A DNA stretch of 64,000 nt. Origin: UBA6489 sp942490775. GTDB lineage: Bacteria > Patescibacteriota > Gracilibacteria > BD1-5 > UBA6164. The stretch covers positions 124,001 to 188,000 of the forward strand of contig CALNYL010000001.1 in the NCBI GenBank assembly GCA_942490775.1, read 5' to 3'. Below the pieces are notes generated by a model. It saw only the letters and a program-made list of their open reading frames with translations. It had not been told where the DNA came from and made no database searches. The translations under genes and the position numbers were made by a program. Positions 54,529-64,000 of this stretch are shown one piece after another; the stretch's first letter is position 1, and each line of letters begins with the position of its first letter.

Positions 54529-54557
54529 TTGACATTAGTTCAACAAATGTTAAACTA
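54529..54557 (+). promoter_or_regulatory. Promoter and operator of the PIN toxin-antitoxin pair
   Basis: TTGACA (54529-54534), 16-nt spacer, TAAACT (54551). Across it lies the near-perfect palindrome AGTTCAACA aa TGTTAAACT (54537-54556), a likely antitoxin operator for autoregulation. Confidence 0.55.
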
Positions 54558-54585
54558 TTCTTATTAAAAAATAATAAAAGATACT

Positions 54586-54819
54586 ATGGAAGTTACAATG
54601 AACATTAAAGAATTACATAAAAGTATAAAGAATATACCAAATATTTTAGAATCTTGAGAAGATATTTTGGTTTTTAAAAATTCAAAACCTTCTTTCAAAA
54701 TAGTACCTTTCAGAAGAAGAAAAAATTATTCTCTAGATATGGATAAACTAAAAAAATTACAATTTTCATCTGGAGATGAAAATCTCTCTTCAAATATGGA
54801 TAAATTTATTTACTTATAA
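54586..54819 (+). CDS. Antitoxin partner of PIN-domain toxin
   Basis: 77 aa. Starts MEVTMNIKELHKSIKNIPNI, with FKNSKPSFKIVPFRR in the middle, the layout of Phd/YefM-like antitoxins (DNA-binding N-terminus, basic turn, polar tail). A second ATG at 54598 is possible. 4 bp separate it from the toxin. Confidence 0.72.
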
Positions 54820-54823
54820 AAAT

Positions 54824-55204
54824 ATGAAGATAATTGACTCAAATGTATGGATATCATTTTTTAATTTAAATGATATAAATAATAAAAAAGCAGAGAGTGT
54901 ACTAAATGATTTGAAAAATGATAGAATATGTGTCACAGAGTATATAATACTAGAAGTTTCCACTATATTACTTCAAAAAGTTTCAAAAGATACAGCTGAT
55001 TGATTTATAAATTTTATAGAAGAAAGTAACAATATTCACATAGTTTATTCTTCTCAGGAAACATTTAAAAAATATATGGATTTCTTTAGAAACAATTCTT
55101 TTTTAAAATTATCATTTGTTGATCAAAGTCTTCTTTTTTTATCAAAAAATTTTGAGATTATAACTTTTGACAAAGCTCTAAATAAATTTATTTGAGACTT
55201 TTAA
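54824..55204 (+). CDS. VapC-like PIN-domain ribonuclease toxin
   Basis: 126 aa. MKIIDSNVWISFF (first acidic Asp), VTEYIILEVSTIL (Glu), LSFVDQSLLFL (third Asp) and ITFDKALNKF (fourth Asp) form the PIN metal site. Order and spacing with the upstream small gene are those of VapBC. One glycine is TGA. Confidence 0.86.
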
Positions 55205-55227
55205 ATAACTGCCTTGCAAAAAAAATC

Positions 55228-55262
55228 AGCTTGTCAACAAAGGTTTTTAACCCTTTGCAATT
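55228..55262. repeat. Dispersed repeat, GTCAACAAAGG type
   Basis: CTTGTCAACAAAGG and TTTTTAACCCTTTGCAA; same family as 36160-36193 and 61743-61773. Confidence 0.6.
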
Positions 55263-55285
55263 TCTCAATACTATTTTTTCTCCCC

Positions 55286-55819
55286 TTAGGCAGTATTCCC
55301 CCAAACCTCAAAACTAAAACTTATCCCATTCTCTTCCATCTCCTCCCCCCTAGACTCCAACTCAAAATCATCAGAAAAACCATCAAAAAACACATCACAA
55401 TCAAAATCTCACTTTACCCTTGTAATATAAATCCTCTCTAAATCATCATTTTTTATAGCATCATTATATAACCTCGCTCATCATATTATAAAAACACTCT
55501 CCACCTCTTCATTTTTCCCCAACACATCTAAACACTCCTCAAGCGAATTAAACCAAACAACATTTTCATCTAGACTATTGTTTTCGGTTCTACTAAGTAC
55601 ACAATTTAACCTTCAAGGCAATGGTCTAAACTTCTCAGGAATACTCTCCCAAGTTCTCCTTCACATCACAACAGCATTTTTTTTATCACTATCCACAGTC
55701 TGGCTAGTGATTTTTTTAAAATACTTCAAATCACTCGGTAACCTCCAAGCCAAATCTCAGTCCTTACCAAGACCATTTCTATCATCAACAGCTAAAATTA
55801 TTGAAAACTTTTTATTCAT
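55286..55819 (-). CDS. folA: Dihydrofolate reductase
   Basis: 177 aa. SIILAVDDRNGLGKDGDLAW, LPSDLKYFKKIT, NAVVMGRRTWESIPEKFRPLPG, LSRTE, VFIIGGARLYNDAI and IYITRVKGDFDCD follow DHFR in order; the active-site acid is the Asp of LPSDLKYF. Normal length. Several motif glycines are TGA. Confidence 0.95.
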
Positions 55820-55895
55820 ATACCACCCCCTAGCCCCCTCCTTACTAAGGGAGGGGAAAATCAGGGTATTTAAATTATAAAATTAATAAGAGTCT

Positions 55896-55943
55896 TGTAG
55901 CCTCTTCCCCTTATGTAAGGGGAAGAATTCAAGTTAGGGTTAT
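55896..55943. repeat. Family B repeat, inverted copy
   Basis: TGTAGCCTCTTCCCCTTATG and TAAGGGGAAGAATTCAAGTT then AGGGT; exact reverse complement layout of 22847-22894. A further CCCCTCCTTAC hairpin lies at 55824-55855. Confidence 0.7.
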
Positions 55944-55960
55944 TTTCTAAAATAAGTTTT

Positions 55961-56890
55961 TTATGCAAAATACCTATTTAATTCTGGAATTATCTGTTTT
56001 TTTCTAGATAAAACCCTTCCTAAATCAGCTCTATTTCATTTAAACTTCTCTCAAAAAGCAATCTCTATAATCTTTTTATCATTATCATTACCAGATAGAG
56101 TAATATTTTTTTCCTCAAAAATATCAACCACACTAAACATAATAAAATCCAAACCAGATTCTTTTTTTATTTCCTCCAAAGCCTCTAATATTTCTTTTTC
56201 TTTATCTAGAGAATATTTAGGATTAGTAGTTTCTAAAACTCAAACTCAAAATTTTTTCCCTTTTACTCCAAACTCTTTGTAGTCACTTTTTACTATTTCT
56301 TTTGCACTAATATCTCACAAATCAGATTTTGCTGCAAACATATTCTTTGCAAATTCTTCTAAATCTTTTATTTTTACTATTTCATTTAATTCCTCAACTA
56401 TTTTGACATCCTGCTTAGTGGTAGTTGGAGATCTAAAAAATAGCCCATCAGATATTATAGCTGATATTAGCATAGTAGCAGTTTTTTTATCAATCTCATA
56501 ATTATTCTCTTTAAAAATTTTATACAAAATAGAACAACTAGAACAAAGTCCTTCACATCTAACATTGATAGGTTTTTGAGTACAAAAATTTCAAAAATTA
56601 TGATGATCAATAAGCTCTATTATTTCTAACTCATCCAAATTATCTATTGACTGATTTCTTTCATTATGATCTGTAAGTATAACATTTGTTCACTTAGGAA
56701 GTTTCTTCATAAATCTAGGCTTTTTCTCTCAAACCAAATCCAGTACAAATTTTGTTTCATTATTTATCTCTCAAAGTATTATAACTTCTGTATCTTTTCC
56801 GTTATCATTAAGATACTTTGAATACAGCATAGATGAGACAGTACTATCAGTATCAGGTACCTTATGTCACATAACATATATTTTTTCCAT
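55961..56890 (-). CDS. ppaC: Manganese-dependent inorganic pyrophosphatase (family II)
   Basis: 309 aa DHH-superfamily enzyme that hydrolyses pyrophosphate. YVMGHKVPDTDSTVSS (metal ligands H and D-x-D), LTDHNERNQS, IIELIDHHNFGNF (DHH), LISAIISDGLFFRSPTTT, and the C-terminal DHHA2 domain ending LSRKKQIIPELNRYF, where SRKKQ is the substrate-binding motif. Complete and of normal length. Confidence 0.95.
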
Positions 56891-57192
56891 AGGTTTTAAC
56901 TTTAGATTATAAATTGTCCCATATTATAGAAAATTGCTAAATTATTGCAAAAAAAAAGTAGTTTTATTTTTGAAAACACCGAAAAGTATGGTAAAATTAT
57001 AGGGAACTTTGCTTGTTTAATAGTTTAAATCCATCCCCTTCCGTTCCACTACAGGGACTTCCTTTGCAAAAGGAAGAGATCTAATGAATATTTAATAAGA
57101 TTCTTATACTTTCTTCCTTTTGCAAAGGAAGTCCTCGTAACGAAGTGGAGAGGGATGGATTTGAACTATATAAAAAAAAATAATTATTTCCT
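56891..57192. other. Intergenic with complete family A element
   Basis: Apart from the element at 57021-57170 this is AT-rich; the divergent promoters of ppaC and the SulP gene must lie here but are not distinct. Confidence 0.45.
57021..57170. repeat. Complete family A element
   Basis: 150 bp with arms TTAAATCCATCCCCTTCCG..CTTCCTTTGCAAAAGGAAG and the mirror CTTCCTTTTGCAAAGGAAG..GGGATGGATTTGAACTA. The loop is a plain AT-rich spacer, unlike 53782-53950 where it holds another repeat. Confidence 0.75.
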
Positions 57193-58950
57193 ATGCTAAC
57201 AAACATTCTAGAAAAAAACATAAAAATCAAAAACCTATTTCCTTTCTTAAAGTGGATATGAACACTCAAGAAAAAAGGAGTTTTGAAAACAGATATAATA
57301 GCCTGAATATCAGTAGGACTTGTTTTAGTACCACAATCAATCGCATATGCAAAACTAGCCCATCTACCACCAATAATGTGACTATACACAGCCTTTATTC
57401 CCACAATTATAGCATGATTATTTTGATCCTCTAAACAATCATCCACCTGACCAACGGCCGTAGTATCACTACTAACTGCAGCTGCACTATGAAATATACT
57501 ACCAGACAATAAAGAATGATATATATATTATGTAACCTTTATGGCAGTAATAGTATGAGTATTTCAGCTGATCCTATGATTCGCAAGATTATGAGCAATT
57601 ATAAAATTCTTCTCCCACCCTGTAATCAGATGATTTACAAATGCAGCAGCAATAATAATCATAGCATCACAAATACCTGAAATATTATGAATAAATATAG
57701 AATTTCCTCCATCAACTCATTTTTCAGTAAAAATAATTGAAATACTAAAAAATATAACACAAACCGATCTAATAACCTTACTTATATGAATGTTTTCCCT
57801 TATCTCAATAATTTATTTTAAAGTATACAGAAAAAATATTCCTTGAACACTTATAGTCATAGTTATAACAACATTTATCTCTTGGTTAATTTGATTTGAC
57901 GGAGCCATATGAGAAATACCAAAAGGATTACCTAAATTTTCTATCCCAAAAGTAGATTTTGCCATAGCTCTAAAAATAGTTACATCAGCTATAATTATAT
58001 GAGCCATAGGTTTTATGGAAGCCATAAGTATAGCCAAAACTTTAGCTATAAAAACAGATGAAACCCTAGATGTAAACCAAGAACTAGTAGGGCAGTGACT
58101 AGCCAATCTTTCATCATGACTTTTTGGTGGTTATCCAGTAGCAGGTTCATTTGCCAGAAGTGCCATAGCAAATAACCTAAATGCAAAGACAGGTTTCACC
58201 GCTGTAGTTTCATGACTAGTTGTTTGATTTACACTTTTATTTTTGACTCCTATTTTGGCATATGTTCCTAAAGTTACACTATGAGTTATAATAATAATAG
58301 CAGTACTTAAGCTTGTTAAATTTGAACCCTTTATAAAAGCATTAAAAGTAGAACCCCACGATTTTATAGTATGAATAGTTACTTTCATTTCTACTTTAGC
58401 TTTAGCTCCTAACCTAGAAAAATGAATCTTAATATGAGTTTTACTATCTCTCTTTCTATTTCTATACCGCACAATGACTCCTAGATTTATAGAAGTTTCT
58501 AAATACAAAGATGGTAGTCTAAGAGATGCTCAAAAGTTTTGACTAAGCACCAGTAAGGATATATGAGTTTATAGATTTGATGGTAGCTTATATTTTGCTA
58601 ACTCCGAATATTTCAGCGATAAGTTATTTCGTTTAATTGACGAGAAGTCTGCTATAAAGCTTGTGATTCTAGATTTTGAATGTTTAAATGATATAGATTT
58701 AACAGGAATGAATACTCTGGAGAAGGCGGTGAAGAGGATAAAAAATACGGGAGTTAGTATTTATATTATTAGGTCTAAGTTGCATTTGAAAAAGGTATTT
58801 GAGAGGGTTGGTTTTCTTGAGTATTTTTGAGAAGAGAAGTTTTTTTATAATTTAAAAGAGGCTTTGAGGTTTAGTTTGAAAGATGTGGGGGAGTTGGATA
58901 AGTGGGCTTTGAGGAGGTATAGGAAGAAGTTGGAAGAGGGGAGTAGTTAA
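57193..58950 (+). CDS. SulP-family anion transporter with STAS domain
   Basis: 585 aa. About 12 membrane helices with GLVLVPQSIAYAKLAHLPP (N-terminal SulP signature), TAVVSLLTAA, FTNAAAIIIIASQIPE and GGYPVAGSFARSAIANN. The C-terminal STAS domain has YRFDGSLYFANSEYF and LVILDFECLNDIDLTGMNTL. SulP proteins carry sulfate, bicarbonate or carboxylates; the substrate cannot be told. Confidence 0.94.
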
Positions 58951-60554
58951 GGGGTGTTTCAGGCACAGATTTGGTAGTTGCCTGTTGGGGATTTTACAAG
59001 TTCTATATTTGCACAAGGATTATTATTAATGGGATTTTTTTTGTTTTTTTGGAGAAAATACTTTCTAAGTTTTCATCTCTTGTATATTGTCTGAGTTGAG
59101 CAAGAGTATGACATTATTATTTGAGTTTCTTCTTTAGTTGTATCTACTACAGTTTGTGTTTTTTCTGTAAGATTTTTATATTGGAGATTATTTATTACTT
59201 CGTGTCATCAAAACCATGTTGCTAAACATATGCTTACAAGGGAGGATGCCCAAAGATAACTTTTACATCTGGGTGATAATCAGTATTCTTCATGTGAGTT
59301 TTTTAGAGTATTTGTCATAGGATATTTTTTAAGAGGGGGGGATTATCTTGGAGGATTGAATGTAAAAACGGAAGAGCTCTTATTTTTTTCTCTTTTTCTT
59401 TATTTTTTAAATATTCTTCAAAGTGTTTTTTGGCTTTTTTTCTAGTATTTGGTCAAAAATTTCAAGCTCAAGAATCATGCCAGTCTGTTATGACTCCTTT
59501 TTCCATCTGGTAAGTTTTAATTCTTTCTTTCAGTAATTCATTATATTCTCAGGTACTTACTGATTGATTAATCCCATATTGTGAATCTATAACTCTATTT
59601 GTTTATTTTAATAGTTATGCTAAATGAATCATAATTATTTTTTTCATCAAGGCAAGTAGCTATTATATTTCAGAAACTTAGTAAATGTTCATCATTTTAT
59701 GATTGTTTCTGCATTCTGCCAGTCTTTTTTCTTCATTTTAGTTTATTTCACTACTCCAATTTATTTACTTTATCAATATTTCTTTGTATTTTATCTTTCT
59801 GCGGAGAATTCTTGACTACATTACTTCTTCCTAGAATTAAGATCTGTTAAAATTATAGTTCAGATGTATCACATAAATCGGACAATTTTATTAATATAAA
59901 TATACTCTATTTTCTTTAAATATGTAAAACTACAAAAAAGACTTTTTTTTCTCATTAAGTAAATACATCTTTAATCCTTTTCAATAGTAGATATTCTAAG
60001 TCATAATTTCTTTTATCTTTTACTGATCCATCTGTTTTTCTAATTTTTCTTGGGAGTCATTTTTTTTCTTAGATTTTGGAATCTTTAGGTTTTGATATTT
60101 TTTTCAAGTTCAATATTTGTTCTTTGCTTCTTAGCAATGTTTTATTTCTTTCTAATTCTATCAAATATTTTCGTATATCATCCTTCTTCATTTGAGATTG
60201 ATCTTATTTAATTATCTATTTTTAAGACTTTTTCTTCAATATCTTTTTGTTAAGAGCTTCTTATATTTTTTGTGATTCTGTTTTTTATGATTACTTGTTC
60301 ATGTTATTCATTCTTTTTCATTTTTTTCTTTTCCTAAGAGCTGATATTTATTCTTTATCAATCCATTCTTTTATTGGATACTCACCATCAATTAAATCAT
60401 GATACTACAAACATAAAAATTCTAAAATAATTTCTCATAAAATAAATATAAAAATAAAAAGTCAAGTTTTATTTTTCGCTTGTCTCTTCCAACTTCCCAA
60501 AAAATCCCTATAATAACCAAAAAAACAATAAAAAATAAAACCTAACAATAAAAA
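58951..60554. other. Degraded region, about 1.6 kb, no intact gene
   Basis: Minus-strand coding fragments in shifting frames, including LIDGEYPIKEWIDKE near 60390 and KIPKSKKKNDSQEKLEKQMD near 60060. TAA/TAG stops are frequent. It looks like the remains of a surface protein gene on the minus strand; see 59303-59602 for the best-preserved piece. Confidence 0.55.
59303..59602 (-). pseudogene. Peptidoglycan-binding-like domain remnant
   Basis: A 99-codon frame: YGINQSVSTGEYNELLKERI, KTYQMEKGVITDWHDSGAGN, FGPNTRKKAKKHFEEYLKNK. The TYQ...G-x-G-N-FGP-x-TR pattern is that of PG_binding_1 domains at the end of CPR surface proteins. Glycines are TGA. The upstream part is lost to stops. Confidence 0.6.
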
Positions 60555-61722
60555 ATGATAAACTGAGTTTCATCTTCTCAAATGTATGATATAGCTGAAT
60601 TCTACCTAGAAAACATTCTGAATAAACATAACACTAGCAAACGAACTACTAGAAAAAAGATGCAACCTATATAAACACCTTCATAAAAACACCGAAATAA
60701 TATGCTGAGACATCACAGACCAAAACACATTTAACCAAACCCTAGAAAAATCAATCCAAAAAAAATGTGACTTCCTTATAGCAACCCCACCCTGCCAATG
60801 AATGTCAGTAGCCTGAAAGATGAACCCAGACGACCCAAGAAATAACCTAATCATAAAAGTAGTAGAATTCCTAAAGCAACTAAAACCAAGTATAGACTCA
60901 TAGAAAATGTACCATCATTTTTCTCTACATATATAATAATAAACTCAGAAAAAGTTCTAATATCCAAATACCTAGAAACCCAGCTATGAGAAATCTATAA
61001 TCTAAATATGAAAGTCATAAACTCAGCCGACCACTGAACCCCACAAAGCAGAAAAAGAGCCATAACCCTCCTATCTAAAAAATGATACCCAAAATGGGAA
61101 TTTCCAAACAAACAACCACAAATCACAGTCAGAGAAGCCATAGGACACCTACCATCACTAGAAAGCTCAGAGAAATCAAATATAAAATATCACTATGCCA
61201 AAAAACACAATGAAAATCATATACAATGTATGAAACACACTCCAACTTGAAAAACAGCATTTGATAATAAAATACACTTTCCCAAGAAAAATAACGGAGA
61301 CAGGATAAAATGATTTTCCACCACCTACAAAAGAATAGAATGGGATAAACCAGCACCAACTATTACCATGTGTAACGGTGCAATATCTAGCCAAAACAAT
61401 GTACACCCATGAAGACCATTAGAAAATGAACTAAGGATTCCAAGTACTAAGCCTAAAAGAAATTTGCATACTCACATGATTACCAGAAAATATAGATTTT
61501 CCAACTTGGGCAACAGACAACTTTATCAGACAAGTTATCTGAGAATGAGTACCACCAAATATGATTTTAAATATTTTAAAGAGTTATGATTTAGAGGTTT
61601 TAAAAAAATCGAAAAGAGAAAGGTGAGAATTGCCAGTAGAAAAAATTCTAGAAATAAAAGAAAAAATCCCAGATGTAAATAAGACTTGGGAGGAAATAGA
61701 AGCAGGGATGAAATTAGATTAG
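60555..61722 (+). pseudogene. DNA cytosine-5 methyltransferase, multiply frameshifted
   Basis: Pieces in order across frames: ANELLEKRCNLYKH, CGDITDQNTFNQTLEKS, LIATPPCQGMSVAGKMNPDD (PPCQ catalytic motif IV), then a frame change near 60900, ENVPSFFSTY, NSADHGTPQSRKRAITLLSK (motif VIII, QSRKR), KPAPTITMCNGAIS, another change near 61430, then LSLKEICILTGLPENIDFP (motif IX/X region). At least three frameshifts exist, so the enzyme is inactive unless they are sequence errors. Confidence 0.8.
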
Positions 61723-61742
61723 AGTGATATAAAATGTAAAAA

Positions 61743-61773
61743 CAGCTGGTCAACAGAGGGTTTTAACCCTTTG
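61743..61773. repeat. Dispersed repeat, GGTCAACAGAGG type
   Basis: CTGGTCAACAGAGG and GTTTTAACCCTTTG; fourth copy of this family. A family B relative follows at 61817-61868, ending GATGGATTATAA. Confidence 0.6.
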
Positions 61774-61882
61774 TTATTTAATTAGGAATTAGTTTTAAAA
61801 TTCACAGAACTAAAAATGTAGCCCTCTTCCTTTAGTATTAAATGAAGAGATTCAGAGATGGATTATAAATAAAACTCAAAAC

Positions 61883-63025
61883 ATGCAAACAAAAAAAACA
61901 ATCACAACCATAGGATGAGGAAACTGACACTCAAACCTACTAAAATGAATCTACGAAAACATAATAAACCAAATAACACTATACTCCATAGTATCCATGA
62001 GCGACGACTGAAGAACCACAGGAAAACTAATGAAACTATTTGAAAAAGAACTAAACCTCCACTTCCCACCACCATGAGATCTAAGAAGATGTCTATTTTC
62101 AGTATCAGGAAGCAAATACAGAGAAGAATTCATACACTACTTCGCACTAGAAATAACTACAAACACACCAATAAAAGAACTAACACTAGAACAAATATTC
62201 AGACAAATATGAGCAACAGACGACTTTATCATATACCTAAAAATGTTTGATGAAAACTTCCTAGACTATCACCTACCCATAAACAGTAGCATAAAATGAC
62301 ACAAACTATGAAACATACTCATGTGAACACTATTCTATAACCTAGATAAAAGCTATGGAAAAATGATGAAATTTATGTCCCAGCTACTCCAAACCAAAGC
62401 AAAAATCATACCAGTCACGAAAGACAAAGCATACATAGAAGCCCTACTAGAAGACTGAACCACAGTACAAACCCAAGATAAAATAAGCAATGAAGCAAAC
62501 TACAAATTCAAAATAAAAGAGCTAAAACTCATGGAAAACTCAAAAAATGCAAAACACAATGAATACATAGACAAAGCCATATTAAACTCAGACTACATAA
62601 TAATCTCAGCCTGAGACCTATTCACCAGCAACATCTCAAACCTAATAATCTGATGAGTAAGACAACTACTAAAAAATACAAAAGCAAAAATTATATTCAT
62701 CTGAAACAACACAAATAAATGATGAGAAACCAAAGGCTACAAAGTACTTGATTTTATTTTAAAACTAGAACACTACCTATGAAAAGAAATAAACTATTTC
62801 ATAGCAAACAATAAAAAACCAGAACTCACTCAAAAGCAACTAGAACTACTCAAAAAAAACATAAGTGTAAAATGAGGAGACTACATATTCCTAGAAAATG
62901 AAGAAAAAGAATTTCTAAAAAACAGATGAACAAAAGTCATAGAAGATGACCTGATAGACAAAATGACCCTCTACAAACACAACAATCAAAAACTCACAGA
63001 AATATTGAAAGAGATAATTTTGTAA
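61883..63025 (+). CDS. yvcK: YvcK/CofD-like gluconeogenesis factor family protein
   Basis: 380 aa. Starts ITTIGGGNGHSNLLKGI (GGGNG nucleotide-binding loop, partly TGA), then VSMSDDGRTTGKL and FPPPGDLRRCLFSVS, the family motifs that bind UDP-sugars in YvcK. Further on GHKLGNILMGTLF and ADYIIISAGDLFTSN-like segments. In Firmicutes the protein affects cell-wall precursor flow. The gene ends before a strong terminator. Confidence 0.88.
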
Positions 63026-63030
63026 TCAAA

Positions 63031-63057
63031 AAAAAAACGGACATTAGTCCGTTTTTT
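63031..63057. terminator. Bidirectional rho-independent terminator
   Basis: ACGGAC ATTA GTCCGT with A run before and T run after; between convergent genes. Confidence 0.88.
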
Positions 63058-63077
63058 AGTTTTTTTTAATATAATTA

Positions 63078-63527
63078 TTATCTATACTTTTTTACTAAAT
63101 CAACAAATTTCTTCATCTCCTCTCTATCTTCTTTAATATTATAAGAATGAAGTAAAACATCCTTTATTTTATCTATTTCCTTTTTTTCATTATAAACAAT
63201 ACATTCATCAGCAATTTCTTTATCATAAGGAGGTTCTCAACCTATAGTATCCATAATCTTATCCTCGTTCTTTATAACCTTATTGTTAACATTTATTCAG
63301 TCTTTCATAAACTTAACTCAGTTACAAAGTATATAATTTCAATTATCATATACATTATAAATTAAATCAACATGTTCAAACAAAGGCTTTCAATCCTTAT
63401 AAATAGAATGATCCATAAGAATATTATATTCTTTTAGTGTGTAACCTCATACTTCAGTTTCTCTTTTAACACTAGCACAAGAAGATAAAACAAGTAAAAC
63501 CAAAATAAACATAACTACTTTCTTCAT
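63078..63527 (-). CDS. Lipoprotein, 149 aa
   Basis: Signal peptide with lipobox VLSSC (Cys at residue 17). The mature part has YTLKEYNILMDHSIYKDGKP, KFMKDGINVNN and a charged helical end; three further cysteines. Short G-x-P-x-F/N-G turns could form a small beta domain. No family recognised. Confidence 0.78.
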
Positions 63528-63552
63528 ATAAATAAATTTAAAAAAAAATAAA

Positions 63553-64000
63553 TTAACTAACCGTATTTTGAACAGAACATGAAGGACAAATAAAACCCTT
63601 TATAGTACTCTTTACTCTAAGATTTTTTTTGCACCCACTACAGATTACTACAATACTCTCAGCATTTGCCTTCCTCTTTTTTTCTCTATCTATATGTTTT
63701 TTTCTCATTAAAAATCACATAACAGGAAATCATACAATAGGAAGAAAAACCGCTAAAATACTAACTCTTATATCTCCTAAAGTTCTACTTCAGAGTCTAA
63801 AAACAAGATATTGATAAACAATTAAAAGAGCTATTGAGAATATTGGCATCATACTAAAAACACCTAATCATAACATAAGAAAAAGTGTCCAACTTCAATG
63901 ACCAGCTAATCTAACAATCATAGATAAGTTTACAACAGGTATAAAAGCACCTAATGGAAAAGAATCTTCATGATATTTAGCAATCATATACAATCACCCT
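63553..64000 (-). CDS. Membrane protein with C-terminal zinc ribbon, 5' end outside window
   Basis: At least 149 codons. HEDSFPLGAFIPVVNLSMIV, SWTLFLMLGLGVFSMMPIFS and ILAVFLPIVGFPVMGFLM are membrane helices in a DUF5684-like order; a K/R-rich linker leads to VICSGCKKNLRVKSTIKGFI and CPSC, a CxxC..CxxC zinc ribbon. N-terminus not seen. Confidence 0.75.

Noticed and set aside
61129..61406. Minus-strand Trp/Phe-rich frames
   Set aside because: They are antisense to the methyltransferase remnant, whose QSRKR and PPCQ motifs are on the plus strand.
1..64000. UGA as Trp (Mycoplasma-type code 4)
   Set aside because: TGA falls on conserved Gly, not Trp, and TGG is used where Trp is conserved (RR, WecB, GajB).
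1..64000. UGA as stop with many pseudogenes
   Set aside because: Frames continue with conserved motifs through TGA in essential genes, without frameshifts.

Overview
The window is a strongly AT-rich bacterial segment that only makes sense when UGA is read as glycine (genetic code 25) and only TAA/TAG as stops. In-frame TGA falls on invariant glycines: the P-loop of an ABC ATPase (GESGGGKST, with all four Gly as TGA), the GajA P-loop (GRGDSGKTT), the DprA SGGAYG motif, WecB DSGG, RuvC GIDPG and YvcK GGGNG. TGG remains in use for Trp. This code points to the Patescibacteria/CPR lineages Absconditabacteria (SR1) or Gracilibacteria (BD1-5); the sequence alone does not separate them. Shine-Dalgarno sequences are weak or absent, intergenic space is filled with small palindromic repeats, and gene content suits a reduced host-associated cell with type IV pilus parts (prepilin peptidase at the left edge, a giant secreted protein with a pilin-like domain).

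Layout. 1-9450: prepilin peptidase, a 644-aa unknown, a lipoprotein with a radical SAM/SPASM protein, a RelE-type toxin-antitoxin pair, DnaB, a TPR membrane protein and DprA. 9451-12730: accessory block with a Panacea-type (SocA/GepA-like) antitoxin and a putative toxin, a decayed gene, a charged protein, and HicB/HicA overlapping out of frame; the Panacea module lies between 28-bp direct repeats. 12748-18675: membrane transporter, WecB, a small protein, a two-component system and two membrane proteins. 18960-29068: two tandem DUF4153-like proteins, RuvC, a MacAB-like export system (permease, ATPase, coiled-coil fusion protein), a lipoprotein and a DUF2202 ferritin-like protein that share a duplicated 5' leader.

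29262-47407 is a defence island: class II Fic protein, Gabija-like GajA/GajB, a structured non-coding segment in front of an EcoRI-type adenine methyltransferase (frameshifted tail) and a DUF262-HNH nuclease, an orphan antitoxin, a response regulator, then a type I restriction system (hsdR, BRO-Fic, PH-domain and STAS-like proteins, hsdS, RhuM fragment, hsdM). hsdR is cut by an ISL3-family insertion with 23-bp terminal inverted repeats and an 8-bp target duplication.

47725-64000: 895-aa secreted protein, Dus, CysS, a [2Fe-2S] protein, tRNA-Phe(GAA), a VapBC-like pair, FolA, Mn-dependent pyrophosphatase, SulP transporter, two degraded genes (peptidoglycan-binding-like protein, cytosine-5 methyltransferase), a YvcK/CofD-like protein, a lipoprotein and a truncated membrane/zinc-ribbon protein.

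The most unusual theme is the population of palindromic repeats: at least six families, often nested in one another, and in two cases carried in frame inside housekeeping genes (dus and cysS).
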